From Mycobacterium gordonae (GTDB lineage Bacteria; Actinomycetota; Actinomycetes; Mycobacteriales; Mycobacteriaceae): DNA of 64,000 bases. Position 1 is the stretch's first letter; each line of letters starts with the position of its first letter. The position numbers and the translations under genes are program-made. Location: contig NZ_LKTM01000350.1 of NCBI RefSeq assembly GCF_001417955.2, positions 124,001-188,000 of the forward strand, written 5' to 3'. Below the pieces are notes generated by a model. That model made no database searches, was not told the DNA's origin, and worked only from the letters and a program-made list of their open reading frames with translations. This document shows positions 52,238 through 59,143 of this stretch, in pieces.

Positions 52238-52939
52238 TCATTGCATCCTGAGCACGAAACCGACTCCCCGGACGGTGTGCAGAAGCCGCGGGCCGCCATT
52301 GGCTTCCAGCTTGCGCCGCAGGTATCCGATGAAGACGTCGACGACGTTGGTATCGGCCGCGAAGTCGTAGCCCCACACCAACTCGAGCAGTTGCGCGCGG
52401 GACAACACCGCCGTCTTGTGCTCGGCGAGCACGGCGAGCAGGTCGAACTCCCGCTTGGTGAGGTCCACGTCGACGCCGTTGACGCGGGCGCGTCGACCCG
52501 GGATGTCCACTTCCAGCGGACCCACCGTGATGGTCTCGGAGGACGAGGTGGCCGTGGCGCCGCGCCGGCGCAGCAGGGCGCGCACCCGCGCCACCAGCTC
52601 GGCCAGCACGAACGGCTTGACGAGGTAGTCGTCGGCACCGGCCTCCAGCCCCGCGACCCGGTCGTCGACGGAGCTGCGCGCGCTCAGCACGCATACCGGC
52701 ACGTCGTTGTCCATGGCTCTCAGTGCCGTGACCACGCTGACGCCGTCCAGCACGGGCATGTTGATGTCGAGCACGATCGCGTCCGGCCGCGTCTCGGTGG
52801 CGCTGCGCAAAGCCTCCGCGCCGTCGACCGCGGTGGACACCTCGAATCCGGACAGCCGCAAACCACGTTCCAGCGAGGCGAGCACATCGGAGTCGTCGTC
52901 GACCACCAAGACCCGAGGTGAGTTCACACCAGTGTCCAT
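52238..52939 (-). CDS. prrA: PrrA, response regulator
   Basis: A 233-residue OmpR-family regulator, partner of PrrB. The receiver domain (about 8-120) has the acidic pocket VVDDDSD, the phosphoacceptor aspartate in VLDINMP and the lysine in LVKPF. The winged-helix output domain (about 135-233) has LTKREFDLLAVLAEH and VDVFIGYLRRKLEA. It is followed by prrB after 25 nt. Start at ATG 52939 (MDTGVNSPRVLVVDDD). Upstream lies a TRIT-like hairpin that insulates it from the flavoprotein gene. Confidence 0.96.
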   Translation of the reverse strand: MDTGVNSPRVLVVDDDSDVLASLERGLRLSGFEVSTAVDGAEALRSATETRPDAIVLDINMPVLDGVSVVTALRAMDNDVPVCVLSARSSVDDRVAGLEAGADDYLVKPFVLAELVARVRALLRRRGATATSSSETITVGPLEVDIPGRRARVNGVDVDLTKREFDLLAVLAEHKTAVLSRAQLLELVWGYDFAADTNVVDVFIGYLRRKLEANGGPRLLHTVRGVGFVLRMQ

Positions 52940-52994
52940 GCGCCTATCTTGCCTGATTGAGCGCAACGGCGGTGGGAGGCGCTCCTTCCACTGG

Positions 52995-53052
52995 CGAGCA
53001 GACACAAACTCGCACAGAAATCCCGGTTAAGGTGCGATTTTGTGTCTGCTCG
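52995..53052. terminator. Palindromic hairpin, copy 4 of the TRIT-like repeat
   Basis: Arms 52995-53015 and 53032-53052 are complementary over 21 nt with one mismatch (CGAGCAGACACAAActCGCAC). It lies between the end of the flavoprotein gene and the prrA start, both on the minus strand, so it should stop read-through into prrA. It is the only copy with no pairing spacer. Confidence 0.83.
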
Positions 53053-53092
53053 CGGGAGGACTCGCGGGAGGACTCGCGGGAGGACTCGCGGG
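53049..53092. repeat. 12-nt tandem repeat (CTCGCGGGAGGA) x 3.7
   Basis: Three full copies at 53049, 53061 and 53073 and a partial one at 53085 abut each other with no mismatch. The first copy begins inside the last bases of the hairpin arm, and the last ends 2 nt before the flavoprotein stop codon. Such perfect short arrays arise by slippage and can vary in number between strains. Confidence 0.9.
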
Positions 53093-53094
53093 GA

Positions 53095-54765
53095 TCAGAG
53101 GTCGTCGGCGGCACCGCGGCCGGCGGCCCGACCGGAGAAGATGCAACCGCCCAGGAACGTCCCCTCCAGCGCGTTGTATCCGTGCACGCCTCCGCCGCCG
53201 AACCCGGCGACCTCTCCCGCCGCGTACAAGCCGGGGATGGGTTGACCGTCCTTGCCCATGGCGCGGGAGGACAAATCAGTCTGGATGCCGCCCAACGTCT
53301 TTCGCGTCAGGATGTGCAGCTTGGCCGCGATCAGCGGTCCGGCCTTGGGGTCCAGGATGCGGTGCGGCGCGGCGACCCGGCCTAGTCGATCGCCCAGTGC
53401 GCGCCGCGCGTTGCGGATGCCCTGCACCTGTACGTCCTTGCAGAACGGGTTGGCGATCTGCAGATCGCGGGACTCGATCTGGGCGCGGATTCCGGCTGGA
53501 TCCAGCAGCGGTTCATCGGTCAGGGCATTCATTTTTGCAACGAGATCTTCGAGGTTGTCCGCGATCACGAAGTCGGCTCCGTGCGCCTTGAACGCCTCGA
53601 CCGGACCCGTCGCGTCTTTATTGAAGATGCGCTGCTGCAGCACTTTCATCAGGCTCTTGCCGGTGATGTCGGGGTTCTGTTCCGAACCCGACAAGGCGAA
53701 TTCCTTCTTGATGATCTTCTGGGTCAGCACGTACCAGGAGTGGTCGTAGTTCGCGATCTCGGGATTGGTGCGCAGATACTTCAGCGTGCCCAGGGTGTCG
53801 TAGCCGGGCAGGAACGGCGCCGGCAGCCGTCGGCCCAGCGCGTCGAACCACATCGACGATGGGCCCGGAATGATGCGGATGGCGTGCTTGGGCCAGATCG
53901 GGTCCCAGTTCTTGACGCCCTCGGTGTAATGCCACATCCGGTCGCGGTTGACTAGGCGGACCCCGCTGTCGTGGGCGATGTCCAGCATGCGCCCATCGAC
54001 GTATTCCGGAACCCCGGTGATCATCGACGACGGTGGGGTGCCCATTCGCTCGGGCCAGTACCGCCGCACCATCTCGTGGTTGCCGCCGATCCCGCCGGTG
54101 GTGATGATCACCGCCTGCGCCGACAACTCGAACTCGCCGACCGCGTCTCGGTTGGACGGGGCGCCGCGCACCGCATCATCGGGCGCCAGCACCGTGCCCT
54201 TGATGCCGGTGACCGCGCCGTCGGTGAACACCAATTCGTCCACCCGGTGACGGTGGTGGAAGGTCACCTGATTGTCCTGTGCGGCGTCCAGGGCCGAATT
54301 CACAAAGGGCTCAACGACTCCGGTGCCCGTCCCCCACGCGACGTGGAAGCGCGGTACCGAGTTGCCGTGTCCGTCGGCACGCAGGTCACCCCGCTCGGCC
54401 CACCCCACCGTGGGCATGAACCTGATACCCAGGTCGGTCAGGTAGGACCGCTTCTCGCCCGCGGCGAACTCCACGTAGGAACGGGCCCACTTGGCCGCCC
54501 ACACGTCTTCGTCGTCAGGGCGATCGAACGCCGCGCTGCCGGACCAGTCGTTCCAGGCCAGCTCGAGGGAGTCTTTGATCCCCAGCACCCGCTGCTCGGG
54601 GGTGTCGACCAGGAAGAGGCCGCCGAACGACCAGAAGGCCTGACCGCCCAGATTGGCCTCGTTCTCCTGATCGACCACGGCGACCTTCTTGCCGCGGCGG
54701 GTCAGTTCGTGGGTGGCGACCAGCCCGGCCAGCCCCGCGCCCACAACGATGACATCAGCGTCCAT
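53095..54765 (-). CDS. FAD-binding dehydrogenase, KstD/fumarate-reductase-like
   Basis: A 556-residue flavoprotein of the FAD_binding_2 family. The FAD motif is DVIVVGAGLAGLVATHELTR, and the C-terminal end LYAAGEVAGFGGGGVHGYNA is typical of the 3-ketosteroid dehydrogenase/fumarate reductase group; closest to Rv0785-type proteins as I recall. The substrate is unknown. The TetR gene lies upstream on the same strand, and an operator-like palindrome lies 37 nt before the start. It is part of a block absent from between prrA and accD3 in M. tuberculosis. Confidence 0.87.
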   Translation of the reverse strand: MDADVIVVGAGLAGLVATHELTRRGKKVAVVDQENEANLGGQAFWSFGGLFLVDTPEQRVLGIKDSLELAWNDWSGSAAFDRPDDEDVWAAKWARSYVEFAAGEKRSYLTDLGIRFMPTVGWAERGDLRADGHGNSVPRFHVAWGTGTGVVEPFVNSALDAAQDNQVTFHHRHRVDELVFTDGAVTGIKGTVLAPDDAVRGAPSNRDAVGEFELSAQAVIITTGGIGGNHEMVRRYWPERMGTPPSSMITGVPEYVDGRMLDIAHDSGVRLVNRDRMWHYTEGVKNWDPIWPKHAIRIIPGPSSMWFDALGRRLPAPFLPGYDTLGTLKYLRTNPEIANYDHSWYVLTQKIIKKEFALSGSEQNPDITGKSLMKVLQQRIFNKDATGPVEAFKAHGADFVIADNLEDLVAKMNALTDEPLLDPAGIRAQIESRDLQIANPFCKDVQVQGIRNARRALGDRLGRVAAPHRILDPKAGPLIAAKLHILTRKTLGGIQTDLSSRAMGKDGQPIPGLYAAGEVAGFGGGGVHGYNALEGTFLGGCIFSGRAAGRGAADDL

Positions 54766-54801
54766 GAAACAGCCCTCTCGTGCACCACGACACCTGAACT
54801 A

Positions 54802-54817
54802 GATACACAAACGTATC
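54802..54817. promoter_or_regulatory. TetR-type operator ahead of the flavoprotein gene
   Basis: GATACACAAACGTATC is an inverted repeat (GATAC-N6-GTATC) located 37 nt upstream of the flavoprotein ATG. Its core ATACACAAAcGTAT recurs with one base changed at 56258-56271, next to the paralogous TetR. Confidence 0.7.
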
Positions 54818-54842
54818 ATATGCATGGACGCATCGAAAGGGG

Positions 54843-55457
54843 TCAATCGCGAGTCAGCACAACGTTCATCAGCTGGGTGAGCCAAGCGCGCGCCGCCGTC
54901 TGGTCGCTGTCGAGCAGTAGCTGAATGCTGACCCCGTCGTAGGCGGCGATGATGGCGCGGGCCGTGTCGGTCACGCTGTCGATCGCTTTGTGGAACCCGA
55001 TGCCGCTGGCGATCAGCCGTTCCTCGATCACTTTGCGCAGTTGCGCGCGATGGACCTCCCAGCGGTGGGCGAGCTCGGGGTTGCGCGCCGCGTACAGCAG
55101 GAAGTCGAACTTGATCAGCAGCCAGTCACGTTCGAGAAGCAGCGTGTCGACGATCCGGTTGACGACCCCGGGCAGGTCGACCACCGCGTCGGCGCCCTCC
55201 ATCGCGGCGCGGACCTGCTCCGCGGTGCGGCCGGCCCACTCGTCGTACAAGAGGAAGAACAACTCCTCCAAACTCTCGAACTGCGAATAGAACGCGCCCC
55301 GGGTGTAACCGGCGGCTTCGCACACGTCCTCGATGGTCACGTGGCCATAGCCCTTTTCGGCGAATACGCGGAACGCCGCCTCGATGAGGCGGGCGCGGGT
55401 CTCGGCGCGGCGTTTGGTGACTCGCGGTGGCTTCGCAGTGGTGGTCGCAGTTGCCAT
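54843..55457 (-). CDS. TetR-family regulator (paralogue A)
   Basis: A 204-residue TetR protein. Its DNA-binding domain (about 18-60) reads GYGHVTIEDVCEAAGYTRGA, then FYSQFESLEELFF. The ligand domain is helical. It is a close paralogue of the next gene, with an almost identical recognition helix, so both should bind the same operator. It lies 77 nt upstream of the flavoprotein gene in the same direction and probably controls it. Upstream, CCGAT-N10-ATCGG (55486-55505) is a weaker palindrome. Confidence 0.9.
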   Translation of the reverse strand: MATATTTAKPPRVTKRRAETRARLIEAAFRVFAEKGYGHVTIEDVCEAAGYTRGAFYSQFESLEELFFLLYDEWAGRTAEQVRAAMEGADAVVDLPGVVNRIVDTLLLERDWLLIKFDFLLYAARNPELAHRWEVHRAQLRKVIEERLIASGIGFHKAIDSVTDTARAIIAAYDGVSIQLLLDSDQTAARAWLTQLMNVVLTRD

Positions 55458-55560
55458 GTGTGCACCCCCTGGTTATTTATGTAGCCGATACATTGCCACA
55501 TCGGATACGTGGAGGGCCACATCGGGGGCCGAATGTCGTCGACGTGAGTTCTCCGGGTGG

Positions 55561-56184
55561 TCAGGGAGCGGTTCCGCCCGGGGTGAGTACCACGTTGAGC
55601 AGCTTTATGAGCCGGGCGCGCGCGGCGCCGTCGTCGTTTTCCAGGATCAGCTGGGTGGCCAGACCGTCATAAAGGGCGATTACGGCTTGGGCCGTCTCTT
55701 CTACGCTGCCGATTGACTCATGCGACCCGATGCCCCGCGCTATGAGCAGCTCCTCGATGGTCCTGCGCAGTTTGCCGCGGTGGACGGACCAGCGCTGGGC
55801 CAGCTCCGGATTGCGCGCGGCCACCGCCAGCAGATCCACCTTGATCAACAGCCACTCGCGTTCGAGTAGCAGCGTCTCCACGATGCGCGCGATGATCCCG
55901 GGCAGGTCGTTGACCGGATCACCGGCGTCGACGGCGCCACGCACCTGCTCGGCGATCTGGGCCGTCCATTGGTGGTAGATGACGAAAAGCAGCTCCTCGA
56001 GGCTTTCGAACTGTGAGTAGAACGCACCCCGCGTGTAGCCGGCCGCGGTGCACACATCTTTGATGGTGACCTGCCCATAGCCCTTCTCGGCGAAGACTTC
56101 GATCGCCGCATCGATCAGTCGTCCGCGGGTTTCGGCGCGGCGCTTGGTGACGCGCGTCGCCTTTGCGGTGCTCGCTGACGTCAT
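55561..56184 (-). CDS. TetR-family regulator (paralogue B)
   Basis: A 207-residue TetR protein, paralogue of the one downstream. The shared segments include RVTKRRAETR, AEKGYG, AAGYTRGAFYSQFESLEEL and ARNPELA, and the proteins agree along the whole length. ATG 56184 (MTSASTAKATRVTK) aligns with the start of paralogue A. It diverges from the PPE gene across 120 nt that hold the operator-like motif at 56258. The pair looks like a local gene duplication that also copied the operator. Confidence 0.9.
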   Translation of the reverse strand: MTSASTAKATRVTKRRAETRGRLIDAAIEVFAEKGYGQVTIKDVCTAAGYTRGAFYSQFESLEELLFVIYHQWTAQIAEQVRGAVDAGDPVNDLPGIIARIVETLLLEREWLLIKVDLLAVAARNPELAQRWSVHRGKLRRTIEELLIARGIGSHESIGSVEETAQAVIALYDGLATQLILENDDGAARARLIKLLNVVLTPGGTAP

Positions 56185-56257
56185 TCGCCGCTCCGTCCTC
56201 TCTGTGATCCCTAAGAGTATCGGATGCACCATAGCATAAAATATGTTGACGTATCGT

Positions 56258-56271
56258 ATACACAAATGTAT
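56258..56271. promoter_or_regulatory. TetR-type operator between the TetR and PPE genes
   Basis: ATACACAAATGTAT is a perfect 5+5 palindrome (ATACA-CAAA-TGTAT). It lies 33 nt before the PPE start and 74 nt before the TetR start. It matches the core of the site at 54802 except for one base. Confidence 0.7.
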
Positions 56272-56304
56272 GTTTCGGGCGGTTGATGAAAGGGGTGTGT
56301 CAAG

Positions 56305-57363
56305 GTGATCGGATTCGAAATGCTGGCTCCGGAAGTGAACTCGGCGCGCATCTACACCGGGCCCGGTTCCGGACCGTTGTTCTCGGCGGCCGCCGCCTGG
56401 GACGGGCTGACGTCAGAGCTGCAGTCTTCGGCTTCGTCCTTCGACGCGGTGATATCGGATCTGGTCAGCGGGTCGTGGGCGGGTCCCGCGGCCAATGCGA
56501 TGGTCGGCATCGCGGCGGGTTTCGTCGGGTGGTTGAGCGCCTCGTCGGCCATCGCCGAGGTCGCGGCCGTGCAGGCCCGCGCGGCGGCGACGGCATTTGA
56601 GGCCGCTCGGACCGCCACCGTCCATCCCGCTGAGGTGACGGCCAACCGGAATCACCAGTTGGCGTTGATTGCGACGAACTTCCTGGGCCAGAACACTCCG
56701 GCGATTGCGGCCGCGGACTTCCTCTACATCGAGATGTGGATCCAGGATGTGGCCGCCATGCTGGGCTATCTCGCGGACGCGGCTTCGGTGGCTGTCTCGT
56801 TGACGCCGTTCGCGGCGCTGCCGGCCGAGCTCGCCGGGTTTGCGTCACAGGCGGTGACGCTCGCTCAAGCGATCCCACTGGACGCGGTGTCGCAGGGCTT
56901 TCAGTTGGCGTCCACTGCGGTCGGCACAGCGTTGACACCGCTTTCCAGTCTGGGCAGCGCCGGGGCGCCGGGCAGTGCCGCACTGGTCGGGGCCTCGGAG
57001 CCGTCGGAAATGCCGGCCATCGCGGCAGCCGAGGCGATCAAGCCGACGGGTGGAACCGGTTTCGGCGCGGCGGCGGGACTGGGTCAGGCGCGCACGGTCG
57101 GTGCGTTGTCGGTGCCGCAGAGTTGGGTCGGATCGGTGCCGGACCCGCGGGCTGCTTCCGCGTTGCCGGGCACCAGCCTTGCCGGTGCAGCGACGATCGC
57201 TAACGCCGAGATGGCAGCCGGGGCCGGCGCCGGGATGCCGATGATGCCGGTGCCGGCGGGAGCGGGTGCCAACGGCGGCATGCCTGGGCGGATGGTCGGC
57301 GGCGGCGGGGGTTCGCATGTGGTGCAGCAGCGGCCCAGCGTGATCCCGCAGGTCGGGGTATGA
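56305..57363 (+). CDS. PPE-SVP family protein without an adjacent PE gene
   Basis: A 352-residue PPE protein, probably secreted by an ESX system. The N-terminal PPE domain (about 1-180) starts MIGFEMLAPEVNSARIYTGP, where the name-giving PPE reads APE. The WxG motif is SWAG (58-60). The SVP signature GALSVPQSW lies at 266-274. The C-terminus is glycine-rich, ending RPSVIPQVGV. GTG 56305 aligns with family starts; ATG 56320 is possible. GAAAGGGG precedes it. PPE proteins are usually exported with a PE partner, and none is next to it. Its promoter carries the TetR operator. Confidence 0.9.
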   Translation: MIGFEMLAPEVNSARIYTGPGSGPLFSAAAAWDGLTSELQSSASSFDAVISDLVSGSWAGPAANAMVGIAAGFVGWLSASSAIAEVAAVQARAAATAFEAARTATVHPAEVTANRNHQLALIATNFLGQNTPAIAAADFLYIEMWIQDVAAMLGYLADAASVAVSLTPFAALPAELAGFASQAVTLAQAIPLDAVSQGFQLASTAVGTALTPLSSLGSAGAPGSAALVGASEPSEMPAIAAAEAIKPTGGTGFGAAAGLGQARTVGALSVPQSWVGSVPDPRAASALPGTSLAGAATIANAEMAAGAGAGMPMMPVPAGAGANGGMPGRMVGGGGGSHVVQQRPSVIPQVGV

Positions 57364-57366
57364 CGC

Positions 57367-58494
57367 TCACCGGTTGACCAGGCCGCTCAGTTGCCACGCG
57401 AACTTTCGTCGTGCCGCCGGAACGTACGCCGCAAGGCGCATGGCCGAATTGCGGACCGGGCGCAGCGGTCGCGGCATGGTCGAGACCTTCGTCAACCGTC
57501 CGGTCAGCTTCAGGACCCGTCGTGCGCGCGCTCGCTGGGTCGCGCTGTATGCGTCCAGCGCGGAGTCAGAAACCTCGGCCAGTGCCTCTGCCAGCGTGAC
57601 GGCGTCGTTGATGCCCAGGTTCATGCCCTGGCCGCCGGCGGGACTGTGCACGTGCGCGGCATCGCCTGCCAGGATCAGCCGGCCTGCCCGGTAGGTGTCG
57701 GCGACGCGGTGCTGGATCCGGAAGCGAGACCCCCAGACCAACTCGGTGACGACCGTGCGTCCCGGACCGAAGCCGCGGCTGTCCAGCAAATCCTGCACGA
57801 ACTCGACCGTGGGCACTGACGGCGCCTGGGCGGCCGGGGCCACGATGCGGTAGACGTCACCGGGCAACGGCGCCAGCACGGTCAGGCCCTCGTTGCCGTA
57901 GAAGAGGATGACCTCGTCGGCGGGAGCGTCGCCGGCGACCCGCACATCGGCCAGCGCGAAGGACTCGGCGAATTCCCCACCGGTGAAGCCGATTCCGGCT
58001 TGCCGGCGGATGGTGCTGTGCATCCCGTCGGCGCCGACGACGTAGCCCGCACGGACGCTGTCGCCGTCGTCGAACGACACGGTGACCCCGGTTGCGTCCT
58101 GGCTCAGCTGGCTCACCGCCTTGGGTCGAATCACCTTGCTGCCCAATTCATTCAGCCGATCCTCCAGCGCCCTCTCGGTGTCGGCTTGGGAGATCATCAG
58201 GCTGTACGGGTAGGCGGTCGGCAGCTTGCTGAAGTCGACCCGGATAAGGACGCGTGAGCCCTGCCGCATGGTGAATCGCGGCGCGGTCAGCCCGGCCTTG
58301 ACCAGCCGCCGGGAAACGTCTAGGTCTTCCAGCAATTCCAGACTGCGGGCATTCACCACGGCGGCGCGGGAGGTGTTGGCACCGGACGGCAGTTCGTCCA
58401 CCACCACCACGTCGACTCCCCGGGCAACCAGTGAGGCGGCCAGTGTGAGCCCGGTGGGCCCGGCGCCTACGACGAGGACATCGGTGTCTTTCAT
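57367..58494 (-). CDS. FAD-dependent aromatic-ring monooxygenase (PheA/TfdB type)
   Basis: A 375-residue class A flavoprotein hydroxylase. The FAD/NADPH motifs are VLVVGAGPTGLTLAASLVAR, the DG motif VGADGMHSTIRR and the second FAD motif LILAGDAAHVHSPAGGQGMN. It lacks the extra C-terminal domain of long phenol hydroxylases. The substrate is probably an aromatic or polyketide-like compound. ATG 58494 is chosen (MKDTDVLVVGAG). It diverges from a TetR gene over a 103-nt region with three operator copies, so the substrate may be the inducer of that TetR. Confidence 0.9.
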   Translation of the reverse strand: MKDTDVLVVGAGPTGLTLAASLVARGVDVVVVDELPSGANTSRAAVVNARSLELLEDLDVSRRLVKAGLTAPRFTMRQGSRVLIRVDFSKLPTAYPYSLMISQADTERALEDRLNELGSKVIRPKAVSQLSQDATGVTVSFDDGDSVRAGYVVGADGMHSTIRRQAGIGFTGGEFAESFALADVRVAGDAPADEVILFYGNEGLTVLAPLPGDVYRIVAPAAQAPSVPTVEFVQDLLDSRGFGPGRTVVTELVWGSRFRIQHRVADTYRAGRLILAGDAAHVHSPAGGQGMNLGINDAVTLAEALAEVSDSALDAYSATQRARARRVLKLTGRLTKVSTMPRPLRPVRNSAMRLAAYVPAARRKFAWQLSGLVNR

Positions 58495-58520
58495 GGTGGG
58501 TCCTTTCCTCAACCAGCTAA

Positions 58521-58597
58521 GTCAACAACTGTTGACATAACCGATGATGCGCGCGGTCGCCCGGTATGTCAACACTTGTTGGCCTACAGTTGTTGAC
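58521..58597. promoter_or_regulatory. Three operator palindromes between the monooxygenase and TetR genes
   Basis: The consensus is GTCAACA-N2-TGTTGAC. The site at 58521-58536 is perfect, that at 58568-58583 has one mismatch and that at 58582-58597 has two. The last two overlap by 2 nt, and the third ends at the base before the TetR start codon. This suggests autorepression and control of the divergent monooxygenase. Confidence 0.83.
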
Positions 58598-59143
58598 ATG
58601 AGGCGGTCGTCGGCGGAGACCAAGGCCCTGATTCTGGCCAAAGCGCGCGAGCGGTTCGGGACGGCCGGGTTTCAGGCCGCCACCATCCGGGCAATCGCCG
58701 CAGATGCCGGCGTGGATCCGGCGATGGTGATGCGGTACTTCGGCACCAAGGATCAACTGTTCGCCGCCGCAGCCGAATTCGATTTGCGGCTGCCGGATTT
58801 CGCGCCTGCTGACCGGGGCCGTCTCGGCCCGTTGCTGGTCGGCCATTTCCTGCGGCGCTGGGAGGGTGGCGACGATGCCCTGGTAATTCTGTTGCGCTGC
58901 AGTGCCACGAATAATGTTGCAGCACAACGAATGCGGGATATTTTCGGAATTCAGTTGCAGCCGCTGGTGGCAGCCTGGGCGCCGCCCGGTGAAGCCGGAA
59001 AGCGGGCCGGGCTCATCGCCACCCAGATCCTGGGCCTGGCGTTGTGCCGCTTCGTGTTACGGCTGCCGCCCGTGGTCGATATGAGTCAGGACGAGGTCGT
59101 CGAGTGGCTCGGGCCGACGATCCAGCGTTATCTGGACGACTGA
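58598..59143 (+). CDS. TetR-family regulator of the divergent monooxygenase
   Basis: A 181-residue TetR protein. The helix-turn-helix is IRAIAADAGVDPAMVMRYFG followed by TKDQLF, and the C-terminal domain is of the type seen in small AcrR-like repressors. ATG 58598 follows directly after an operator, so no ribosome-binding site is visible and the message may be leaderless. Its 3' end overlaps the converging accD3 gene by 16 nt. Confidence 0.9.
   Translation: MRRSSAETKALILAKARERFGTAGFQAATIRAIAADAGVDPAMVMRYFGTKDQLFAAAAEFDLRLPDFAPADRGRLGPLLVGHFLRRWEGGDDALVILLRCSATNNVAAQRMRDIFGIQLQPLVAAWAPPGEAGKRAGLIATQILGLALCRFVLRLPPVVDMSQDEVVEWLGPTIQRYLDD

Noticed and set aside
2213..53052. Dispersed palindromes considered as CRISPR repeats or a mobile element with a transposase
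   Set aside because: Only four copies, far apart, not in an array, no spacers between them and no cas or transposase gene in the window.
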